DNA of 20,791 nucleotides from Actinomycetota bacterium (GTDB lineage Bacteria; Actinomycetota; Acidimicrobiia; Acidimicrobiales; Ilumatobacteraceae). The notes under the pieces are model-generated. The model searched no databases. It saw only the letters and a program-made list of their open reading frames with translations, and was not told the origin of the DNA. Below are positions 7,129-13,651 of this stretch, piece after piece. The translations under genes and the position numbers were made by a program. Every line of letters begins with the position of its first letter. The stretch's first letter is position 1. The DNA lies in NCBI GenBank assembly GCA_005800965.1, contig SYEA01000104.1:1-20791 (forward strand). Direction: 5' to 3'.

Positions 7129-7713
7129 CTAGCGATGGCGTTCCAGTTCGTGGAGCACGACGGTGCCACCCTTTCGTGCCCACAATCCGGCTCCGGCCTG
7201 AGTGAACCCACGGGACAGTCGCTGGCGGTACCACTCACCCGTGCGCAGCGTTGCGTTGAGGTCGGTTTTTGATCGCTCCACCGTATGTTTTGCATCAAAT
7301 GAGGTGAGGGCGTCGAAATACAAACATGTGCGGGTTGCCGTTGTGAGATTGCGTAGCGCACGAGTTGCGGCTCGATCATCCAGGTACTGCAGCACATCAG
7401 TGCAAATCACCAGATCAAATGGTCGCTTCGGGGCCCACTGAGCAATATCGCGACGCTCGTGGCCGAATGTTGCGCAGGCATGTTCGCTTACGTCTGTTGA
7501 CGTAACACGCACCGCGGGATGCAGAGTGCGATACCAATTGCTCCAGTCACCAGGCCCTGCACCAACCTCGAGCACCGAGCGCACAGGCGCACCCCACCAA
7601 GCAAGCATCTCGTGTACTGCCGTGGCGAGATGAGCAATCTCGTCGACAGAGTGAACTGGGCGCGCACCGTAGTAGCGCTCAAAGTAGGCATGGTCAAATC
7701 TTTCGTTTCTCAC
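7129..7713 (-). CDS. Class I SAM-dependent methyltransferase
   Basis: A soluble methyltransferase of about 194 aa with the Rossmann-type SAM motif I VLEVGAGPGDW (47-57), an acidic residue closing strand 2 (STDVSEH, D74), and FDLVICTDVLQYL (99-111) as motif IV. The substrate cannot be inferred; the family covers small molecules and proteins. The start is uncertain. GTG 7713 gives an N-terminus beginning RNERFDHAYFERYYG, while TTG codons at 7737 and 7749 are in frame, with GGAAGG close before 7737. The stop lies 71 bp before the cdd start on the same strand, so it may head the pyrimidine-salvage operon. It diverges from the glutathione peroxidase gene. Confidence 0.8.
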   Translation of the reverse strand: MRNERFDHAYFERYYGARPVHSVDEIAHLATAVHEMLAWWGAPVRSVLEVGAGPGDWSNWYRTLHPAVRVTSTDVSEHACATFGHERRDIAQWAPKRPFDLVICTDVLQYLDDRAATRALRNLTTATRTCLYFDALTSFDAKHTVERSKTDLNATLRTGEWYRQRLSRGFTQAGAGLWARKGGTVVLHELERHR

Positions 7714-7786
7714 GCCTTGTGTGTAGCAGCAGCGCAAGTAGCCTTCCAACTGTTGTCAACAACGTCAATGAAAGGCGTCTTCCACC
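7714..7786. promoter_or_regulatory. Divergent intergenic region, methyltransferase / glutathione peroxidase
   Basis: This 73-bp gap must serve two divergent transcripts unless the methyltransferase starts at an upstream TTG. It contains an 11-bp perfect inverted repeat TGTTGTCAACA (7751-7761), which also supplies a TTGACA-like -35 on the - strand. AAAGG at 7771-7775 is an imperfectly spaced ribosome binding site for the peroxidase. I see no convincing -10 boxes. Confidence 0.3.
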
Positions 7787-8272
7787 ATGTCAATTTTCGA
7801 TGTAAAAATCCAAGGGCTCACCAGTGGCACCGATGTGCTTGGTGGGGTTGCGAACAAGGTTGTGCTCGTGGTGAACGTGGCATCCAAGTGTGGTCTTACA
7901 CCGCAATACACCGGTCTCGAAGCCCTGCATAACGAGTTTGCCGGCCAAGGGTTCAGTGTCGTCGGGGTGCCATGTAACCAGTTCGGCGCCCAAGAACCCG
8001 GCTCCGCCGAAGAGATCACGACCTTTTGTTCCACCACGTATGGTGTCACGTTTCCGCTAACCGAAAAAGTGGACGTCAACGGTTCGGCTCGTCATGCGCT
8101 ATACGAAAAACTGACAGCAGTACAGGATGGTGAAGGCCACTCCGGGGACATTCGTTGGAACTTTGAAAAGTTTCTCGTTGGCAAAAATGGAACCACTATT
8201 GTTCGCTTTGGCCCGATGGTGGCGCCTGATGATGCAGCGCTGCGTGCGGCAATCACCAAAGCACTCAGCTGA
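7787..8272 (+). CDS. Glutathione peroxidase family protein (likely thioredoxin-dependent)
   Basis: Reduces hydrogen peroxide and organic hydroperoxides with a thioredoxin-fold active site. The 161 aa have NVASKCGLTPQY (30-41) with peroxidatic C35 (cysteine, not selenocysteine), CNQFGAQEPG (63-72) with Q69, and RWNFEKFL (123-130) with W124 and N125, so the catalytic tetrad is complete. C81 in the FCSTTYGV helix fits the resolving cysteine of the monomeric, thioredoxin-reduced class; true glutathione dependence is unlikely in Actinobacteria. There is no signal peptide, so it should be cytoplasmic. It sits 11 nt upstream of aguB on the same strand and is probably cotranscribed, which puts peroxide defence beside putrescine synthesis. 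Confidence 0.93.
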   Translation: MSIFDVKIQGLTSGTDVLGGVANKVVLVVNVASKCGLTPQYTGLEALHNEFAGQGFSVVGVPCNQFGAQEPGSAEEITTFCSTTYGVTFPLTEKVDVNGSARHALYEKLTAVQDGEGHSGDIRWNFEKFLVGKNGTTIVRFGPMVAPDDAALRAAITKALS

Positions 8273-8283
8273 GTAGCACCATC

Positions 8284-9150
8284 ATGCGTGTAGCAGCTCT
8301 GCAAATGGCAATGTCACCTGAGGTGGCATCAAATGTTGCAACTGCCGAGCGCCTGGTGCGCAGTGCTGCGGCGAGTGGAGCCAATGTCATTTTGATTCCC
8401 GAGCTGTTCGAAGGCCACTACTTTTGCAAAGACCAGCATGCTGACGAATTGCAGCGGGCCCAACCAATTGACGGTCATCCAACAGTCACCCATTTCGCAC
8501 GGATCGCCCGCGAGTTGAAAGTGGTGTTGCCACTGAGCATTTTTGAACGGGCCAACAATGCATATTTCAACACGGTGGTCATCGTCGATGCTGACGGAAC
8601 AACGCTCGGCATGTATCGCAAGAGCCATATTCCAGACGGGCCCGGTTATTCGGAGAAGTTTTATTTTGCGCCTGGCGACACGGGTTTTCGCGTTTGGCCC
8701 ACCCGTTTTGGTGTGGTGGGCGTTGGTATCTGTTGGGATCAATGGTTTCCCGAATCAGCACGCAGTATGGCCCTGCTCGGTGCCGATGTGATTTTGTATC
8801 CCACTGCAATCGGAAGCGAGCCTCAGAACCCATCGTGGGATTCAAGCGGCCACTGGCAGCGGGCGATGCAGGGTCATGCTGCGGCCAATCTCGTGCCGAT
8901 TGTCGCCGCCAACCGCACGGGGCGAGAAATTGGTCGACCAACTGAGGTGACGTTCTACGGCTCGTCATTCATCACCGATGCAACGGGGGCAAAAGTCGCA
9001 GAAGCAGGACGCGACGACGAGAGAGTGCTCATCGCCGACATTGACATCGAAGCCAATCGGGCAATGCGCGCTGCGTGGGGTTTGTTTCGTGACCGGCGCC
9101 CCGAGTTGTATGGCGCAATCACCAGCCTTGACGGCAACACCAAGCGCTAA
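8284..9150 (+). CDS. aguB: N-carbamoylputrescine amidase
   Basis: Hydrolyses N-carbamoylputrescine to putrescine, CO2 and ammonia, the last step of the agmatine route. It is a nitrilase-superfamily protein of 288 aa with the catalytic triad E40 (IPELFEGHYF), K113 (YRKSHIPDGPGY) and C150 (GICWDQWFPE). The SHIPDGPGYSEKFYF stretch and the WDSSGHWQRAMQGHAAAN region are typical of AguB as opposed to other carbon-nitrogen hydrolases. ATG 8284 has no clear Shine-Dalgarno. The agmatine deiminase gene follows after 12 nt, which supplies its substrate and makes the assignment firm. Confidence 0.95.
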   Translation: MRVAALQMAMSPEVASNVATAERLVRSAAASGANVILIPELFEGHYFCKDQHADELQRAQPIDGHPTVTHFARIARELKVVLPLSIFERANNAYFNTVVIVDADGTTLGMYRKSHIPDGPGYSEKFYFAPGDTGFRVWPTRFGVVGVGICWDQWFPESARSMALLGADVILYPTAIGSEPQNPSWDSSGHWQRAMQGHAAANLVPIVAANRTGREIGRPTEVTFYGSSFITDATGAKVAEAGRDDERVLIADIDIEANRAMRAAWGLFRDRRPELYGAITSLDGNTKR

Positions 9151-9162
9151 GCAGTCTCACCA

Positions 9163-10140
9163 ATGATGCGCATGCCGGCTGAGTTCGCACGGCACGAACG
9201 CACGGTGATGTGCTGGCCTTCGCGCCACGAGCTGTACGGCGCTCGAGTGCTCGAAGCCAAGCGCGCCCACGCAATTGTGGCCAAAACCATTTCCGGTTTC
9301 GAACCCGTGACGATGATTGCTAACGAAAGAGATGCCGGTGAGGCTGCAGCGTTATGCGGAGACACCGTTGATGTGGTGTCGCTGGCTATTGACGACGCGT
9401 GGTTTCGCGACAGCGGGCCCACCTACGTTACTGATGGCGCTCAGCGCGAGGGTACCTGCTGGGCTTTCAACGGCTGGGGGAACAAGTTCACTCCGTATGC
9501 CAATGACGCCAAAATCGCCGCAAAGTGGCTGCAAACCCAGGGCGAACCAGCGCGTCATATTGACATGGTGTTGGAGGGTGGCTCGATCAATGTTGATGGT
9601 GCCGGAACTCTCGTGACCACCGAGCAATGTCTGCTGCATCAGAATCGCAATCCGCATTTGTCGCGCGAGCAGATTGCGGCACGGTTGTGTCTTGAATTGG
9701 GCCAGCAACGCGTGGTGTGGTTGCCATACGGGCTCGCCCTTGATGACGACACCGATGGTCATGTTGACAATGTCGCAGCGTTTTGTGACGAAAATGTGGT
9801 GGTGCTCCAGGGTTGTGACGACCCGCTTGAGGCTGATTACCAGCGCTGTGCAGCCAATCGCGCCGTAGCCGAAGCAGCAGGGTTGGAGGTCAGGGAGATT
9901 CCCGTATTGCCGTTCATGACGGTCAATGATCAACGACTCGTTGTGCCATATTTGAATTTCTATGTAGTGAACGGTGGGGTGATTGTGCCCGTGTGTGGTC
10001 ACGCTGCTGATGATGACATGATGGCACTCATCGCTGAGTGGTTCCCGAATCGCCAGATTGTTGGACTACACGTCGGTGAGATCTTGGCAGTCGGTGGTGG
10101 CGGTATTCACTGCATCACCCAACAAATACCTGCGTTGTAA
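9163..10140 (+). CDS. aguA: Agmatine deiminase
   Basis: Converts agmatine to N-carbamoylputrescine and ammonia in the cytoplasm. The 325 aa protein belongs to the guanidine-modifying (pentein) family. WFRDSGPTYV (80-89) and LEGGSINVDG (137-146) hold the acidic substrate contacts, DDTDGHVDN (195-203) supplies the catalytic H200, and GGGGIHCITQQIP (311-323) the nucleophile C317. ATG codons at 9163, 9166 and 9172 are all possible starts; the first is used and none has a clear ribosome binding site. With aguB it completes agmatine to putrescine. No arginine decarboxylase is in the window, so agmatine must come from elsewhere. It converges on the sulfatase gene with 28 nt between stops and no strong terminator hairpin. 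Confidence 0.95.
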   Translation: MMRMPAEFARHERTVMCWPSRHELYGARVLEAKRAHAIVAKTISGFEPVTMIANERDAGEAAALCGDTVDVVSLAIDDAWFRDSGPTYVTDGAQREGTCWAFNGWGNKFTPYANDAKIAAKWLQTQGEPARHIDMVLEGGSINVDGAGTLVTTEQCLLHQNRNPHLSREQIAARLCLELGQQRVVWLPYGLALDDDTDGHVDNVAAFCDENVVVLQGCDDPLEADYQRCAANRAVAEAAGLEVREIPVLPFMTVNDQRLVVPYLNFYVVNGGVIVPVCGHAADDDMMALIAEWFPNRQIVGLHVGEILAVGGGGIHCITQQIPAL

Positions 10141-10168
10141 TACCGCCCTACGACAGTTGTTCGCAGGT

Positions 10169-11737
10169 TCAGACGGGGGCGTCGCACGCACGCAAAGGCA
10201 GCACGCGCGTTGGTAATGACGACCACATGTCGTCGAGCAAGGCATCACGCTGGGCAACGTGTTGCGAACTACTCCATAAGTTGTTGCGTTGCAGCGGGTC
10301 ATTCGCCAAGTCGTACAACTCACCTTCAGTGCCATCGTGCACGGTGCCCGGCAACATGGCGGTGCACACCCAACCGTCTCGACAAATCGTGCGAGCACCG
10401 ACAATTTTGCCAAAGAGCACGCTGTCCCATTCGGTGAGCACGCGTTCGTGTCCGAGCAGGCGTGCATCGTCGTCGTTGAGCGGCAAGCGCTCTGACTCGG
10501 TGTAGTCGGGCCGCTGCAGTCCGGCGATAGATGCAAATGTTGACGCCAACGACACCAGCCCGACAGGTGCTGCGACCCGCGCAGGTGCCACGTTTGCCGA
10601 TTTTGCTGGTCGCCAAATCAGAGGCAGGCGCATGAGTGAATCCACGTGATACGGGCCTTTGAACAACAAGCCGTAGTCACCCTGCAGTTCGCCATGATCG
10701 GTGGTGTACAGCACATCAAGATCGTCGCCCCAACCACGGGCAGTAATCGATGTCATCACACGGCCGATGGCTTCGTCGATTAACTCATTCTCGATGTGAG
10801 CCATGGCGTTTACTTCGCGCACGTTGTCCGCGGTGAGTGTTTTGGGCACCCACTTCGATGGTGCCTCGTAGTTCGAAACGAACGTGCCGTCGTACCACAT
10901 GCGCCAGTGGCGTGGCTTACTGTCGAGCACCCGTTCGCGTTCCGTTGCGTCTTCGATATAGCCGCGCGGTACGTCGAGGTCGCGCCAGTTCACGCGCCCA
11001 AGTTCAGATTTGGGTGGGTCCCACGGATGATGCGGATCAGGGAAACTCATCCAGCAGAACCAGTCGGCATCGGCAGGCAGCGACGACAACCAGTTGATGG
11101 TCTGATCAGCAACCCACTCGGTGTGATACAGCTCGCGCTGGATGTCGTTGTGCTTCACCTGTGGGGCGTTGGTTTCGCCACCACCAGCGGCGTTCACTTG
11201 AAGTTGTTGGTCGAGGACCTGAAAAAACATTGCCGCTGCGGCTGGGTTCTTCTCGCGCAGCCAGCGGGCGTAGTGAAACGGCCCAGTGCCACCGTGTGTG
11301 GCGAGTGAAAAATGCTCGAAGCCGCGGTGCGGTGCGGGCAAACCATCTTCACCAATGCTCAGTTCGGTTTCCAAACCGCCCGAACCAATGCGATTTTCGG
11401 CGAAACGCAAGAACGGGTCGATGAACGGCTCAAAGTGTGCTTTGCCGATGAGCGCAGTGCGATAACCAGAGCGTCGTAGGTCGCTAGCGATGCTTGGTGC
11501 ATCGTTGGCGAGGGGCACACCGTTCATCCACACACCGTGCGTGCTCACATGTTGGCCAGTCAGCATGGTGCTGCGCGACGGCATACACACCACATTTTGT
11601 GGATGCGCGCGGTCATAGACGATGCCAGTGCGAGCGAGTTCATCAATCACGGGTGTGCGGGCAATTTGGCCGCCGTTGCAACCGAGCGCGTCGTACCGCT
11701 GTTGGTCGGTGGTGATGAACAGAATCTTGCGACCCAT
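10169..11737 (-). CDS. Sulfatase (formylglycine-dependent, alkaline-phosphatase superfamily)
   Basis: A predicted sulfate-ester hydrolase of 522 aa. TTDQQRYD (9-16) opens the metal site with D11 and Q12. NVVCMPSRSTMLTG (48-61) is the formylglycine motif, with C51 as the residue to be oxidised. HHPWDPP (about 250) and YTTDHGELQGDYG give further active-site His and Asp residues. There is no signal peptide or lipobox, so it should be cytoplasmic, unlike many polysaccharide sulfatases. That suits a small sulfate ester, but the substrate is unknown and a phosphonate hydrolase is an alternative. Its ATG shares one base with the stop of the SRPBCC gene (TAATG), so the two are translationally coupled. 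No formylglycine-generating enzyme gene is in the window. Confidence 0.9.
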   Translation of the reverse strand: MGRKILFITTDQQRYDALGCNGGQIARTPVIDELARTGIVYDRAHPQNVVCMPSRSTMLTGQHVSTHGVWMNGVPLANDAPSIASDLRRSGYRTALIGKAHFEPFIDPFLRFAENRIGSGGLETELSIGEDGLPAPHRGFEHFSLATHGGTGPFHYARWLREKNPAAAAMFFQVLDQQLQVNAAGGGETNAPQVKHNDIQRELYHTEWVADQTINWLSSLPADADWFCWMSFPDPHHPWDPPKSELGRVNWRDLDVPRGYIEDATERERVLDSKPRHWRMWYDGTFVSNYEAPSKWVPKTLTADNVREVNAMAHIENELIDEAIGRVMTSITARGWGDDLDVLYTTDHGELQGDYGLLFKGPYHVDSLMRLPLIWRPAKSANVAPARVAAPVGLVSLASTFASIAGLQRPDYTESERLPLNDDDARLLGHERVLTEWDSVLFGKIVGARTICRDGWVCTAMLPGTVHDGTEGELYDLANDPLQRNNLWSSSQHVAQRDALLDDMWSSLPTRVLPLRACDAPV

Positions 11738-12126
11738 TACGCCGCTTCCATCATTGTCTTGAGTTTGTGTAGACCTTCGCCGGCTGCACCTGCGATCACC
11801 AAAGCGAGGGCCTCTGGCTCCATGTCGGTGGAATACACGACAATCGAGCCACCGTGTCCATCATCCAAAACATCGCAGGTGCCGAGGTGCGAAGTGATCG
11901 CCGGGTTGCCCACTATGCGGTATTGGAAGCGGCGCAGCGAATGGTCGTGAGTGATGATGTCTTCTTCGAACACGATGCCACTCGGCAAAGTGATCCAACG
12001 TTTCTTGCCTTCCACCCGACAAGTGGTAAGCGGAAACCAGTCGTGTTGACGCGCTAGATCGCCGACAAGTTTCCAGACCGTGTCAGGGTCACGGTCAATC
12101 TGCACGTGGCGACGCACCGAACCCAT
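11737..12126 (-). CDS. SRPBCC (START-like/polyketide cyclase) family protein
   Basis: A small helix-grip protein of 129 aa that would bind a hydrophobic ligand. The opening VRRHVQIDRDPDTVWKLVGD (4-23) is the typical first strand and helix of the SRPBCC fold. It is followed by alternating strands (ITLPSGIVFEEDI, RRFQYRIVG, SIVVYSTDMEP) and a long C-terminal helix (ALALVIAGAAGEGLHKLKTM). The start is ATG 12126; the open frame runs upstream to 12321, but that part is the ung gene in another frame. It lies 16 nt after the ung stop and overlaps the sulfatase start by one base. No catalytic function can be assigned. Confidence 0.8.
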   Translation of the reverse strand: MGSVRRHVQIDRDPDTVWKLVGDLARQHDWFPLTTCRVEGKKRWITLPSGIVFEEDIITHDHSLRRFQYRIVGNPAITSHLGTCDVLDDGHGGSIVVYSTDMEPEALALVIAGAAGEGLHKLKTMMEAA

Positions 12127-12142
12127 GCGTGAAATGTAGTGG

Positions 12143-12802
12143 TTAGTCGAGTGCCCAACTGATGTCGGAGAGCCCGGCAGCACGCAGGGCCGCATTGACT
12201 TGCGAGAACGGTCGCGACCCGATGAATCCCTGGTGTGCAGAAAGTGGTGACGGGTGGGCAGACTCCACCACGGCGTGGCGTGATAGATCAATGAGTGACT
12301 TTTTCTTGCGTGCTTGCGCACCCCACAACACGAACACGACGAACGGTTTGGAGTTCACCACACGAATTACTTCGTCGGTGAATGTCTCCCACCCTTTGCC
12401 TTGGTGTGAGCCAGCTTGCCCAGCCCGCACAGTCAAGGTGGTATTCAACAGCAGCACGCCGCGCTGAGCCCATGCCAACAGGTTGCCGTGTGCGGGAATG
12501 GGTATGGCAAGGTCGGCGTGCAGTTCTTTGAAGACGTTGGCCAAGGAAGGTGGGGTGGCTACACCGCGTTGCACGGAGAAACACAAACCATGTGCTTGCA
12601 GTGGCCCGTGATATGGGTCTTGGCCAAGGATCACCACCTTGGTGTCGGCAAACGACGTGTGGTGGAGCGCGGCAAAGACATCGTTATGAGTCGGGTACAC
12701 CGCATGCTGCTTACGCTCACTTGCCACGAAAGATTGCAAATCGTGCCAATACGGCTTGTCGAACTCGGCGCGAAGCAGCGGGTTCCAGTCAGTGCTCATC
12801 AT
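12143..12802 (-). CDS. ung: Uracil-DNA glycosylase (family 1)
   Basis: Removes uracil from DNA to start base excision repair. The 219 aa match family 1. GQDPYHG (60-66) carries the water-activating D62, LLLNTTLTVRAGQAGSH (117-133) holds the uracil-contacting N120, and HPSPLSAHQGF (183-193) is the leucine-loop region with H183. Both ATGs of the opening ATGATG are possible starts. It sits 20 nt downstream of the tryptophan dioxygenase stop and 16 nt before the SRPBCC gene, so a DNA repair gene is embedded in a catabolic transcript. No Shine-Dalgarno is evident. Confidence 0.96.
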   Translation of the reverse strand: MMSTDWNPLLRAEFDKPYWHDLQSFVASERKQHAVYPTHNDVFAALHHTSFADTKVVILGQDPYHGPLQAHGLCFSVQRGVATPPSLANVFKELHADLAIPIPAHGNLLAWAQRGVLLLNTTLTVRAGQAGSHQGKGWETFTDEVIRVVNSKPFVVFVLWGAQARKKKSLIDLSRHAVVESAHPSPLSAHQGFIGSRPFSQVNAALRAAGLSDISWALD

Positions 12803-12822
12803 GCATCACATGACACAAGGTT

Positions 12823-13629
12823 TTAGAACTTGCTACGAACATGCCACAGGTCGGGAAACACCGGCTGGAACAGCGTTGTGGCGAGATACTCGGCACCGGA
12901 CGAGCCACCCGTGCCATGTTTGCGACCAATCGTGCGCTCGACCATTTTCACATGGCGGTAACGCCACTCTTGAAGACCTTCGTCGATATCAACGAGACGT
13001 TCGAGCACGAGGGCAGCTTCGGGATCGTTTCGGTAGGCCGCGAGCAGGGCATCTTGTACACCGATTTGTGGTTGGTATGCCTCCCGCACATCGGCCTTGA
13101 GCGTCTCGACAGGAATCGGATGCTCACGAAGCGAAAGATATGCAAGCGTGTCGTGCCAGATTCCAGGTTGTGATAGCGCGTTGGTTAAGCGCGCATAGTC
13201 AGTGGAACCGACCGTAAAACTCGCCAGTACCGACTGATCGCGTCGACCGAGCACGATTTCAAGTTCGCGAAACTGTGCGGACTGAAAACCACTTGCCGCT
13301 TCGAGTCGGTTACGGAACGTGCCGAATTGCAGTGGTGTCATTGTTTCCAGGATGTCAACCTGACTCACCAGTGTCTTGAAGATTGTGCGGGCACGACCCA
13401 AGGTGGCGAGTGCGTCGTGCGAAGCGCCCCTGCGCAGAAGTTCACCCGCACGCACAAATTCGTGCAGCAATGTCTTGAACCACAATTCGTATGTTTGGTG
13501 GATGACGATGAAGAGCAGCTCGTCGTGTTCAGGACCACTCTCGCGGGGGGTCTGCAGCGCCAGTAACTCGGGTACACGAATGTAGGTTGAGTACGTCGTG
13601 GCGCGCTGCTGGGCGTCATTTTCGCGCAT
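12823..13629 (-). CDS. kynA: Tryptophan 2,3-dioxygenase
   Basis: Haem enzyme that opens the indole ring of L-tryptophan to N-formylkynurenine, the first step of the kynurenine pathway. The 268 aa are normal for bacterial TDO. FIVIHQTYELWFK (40-52) contains the distal H44, FRNRLEAASGFQSAQFRELE (105-124) the substrate-carboxylate arginine region, RYRHVKMVERTIG (223-235) the proximal haem ligand H226, and GTGGSSG (239-245) the mobile loop over the substrate. ATG 13629 faces the kynureninase ATG at only 11 bp. Directly before the kynA ATG the strand reads CACCTT, so there is no ribosome binding site and a leaderless transcript is plausible. Confidence 0.96.
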   Translation of the reverse strand: MRENDAQQRATTYSTYIRVPELLALQTPRESGPEHDELLFIVIHQTYELWFKTLLHEFVRAGELLRRGASHDALATLGRARTIFKTLVSQVDILETMTPLQFGTFRNRLEAASGFQSAQFRELEIVLGRRDQSVLASFTVGSTDYARLTNALSQPGIWHDTLAYLSLREHPIPVETLKADVREAYQPQIGVQDALLAAYRNDPEAALVLERLVDIDEGLQEWRYRHVKMVERTIGRKHGTGGSSGAEYLATTLFQPVFPDLWHVRSKF

Positions 13630-13640
13630 AAGGTGACACT
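13630..13640. promoter_or_regulatory. Minimal divergent junction kynA / kynU
   Basis: Only 11 bp separate the two start codons. The bases include AAGG (13630-13633), a ribosome binding site 7 nt before the kynU ATG. Promoters for each gene must therefore lie largely inside the other gene's 5' coding region. On the kynA strand a CATAGT box ends 8 nt before the ATG, which could serve a leaderless transcript; this is only a weak match to a -10. Confidence 0.5.
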
Positions 13641-13651
13641 ATGCGACAAAG
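13637..13651. repeat. Second copy of the 15-bp motif, spanning the kynU start codon
   Basis: CACTATGCGACAAAG runs through the ATG of kynU (13641). It is the exact reverse complement of 7076-7090 upstream of cdd. The flanks are also alike: AAGGTGA precedes it here and AAGTG precedes it on the cdd strand. Confidence 0.35.

Noticed and set aside
9352..10002. 216-codon open frame on the - strand opposite aguA
   Set aside because: It is antisense to a gene with a full catalytic motif set, has no recognisable domain and a low-complexity composition, and is a shadow of the aguA codon bias.
10141..10168. Possible hairpin CTACGA...TCGCAG (10148-10166) as a terminator between aguA and the sulfatase
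   Set aside because: The stem has a mismatch, is not GC-rich and is not followed by a T-run on either strand.
12127..12321. Upstream extension of the SRPBCC frame by 65 codons
   Set aside because: The extension lies mostly inside ung, is rich in His, Arg and Ser, and the SRPBCC fold begins right after ATG 12126.
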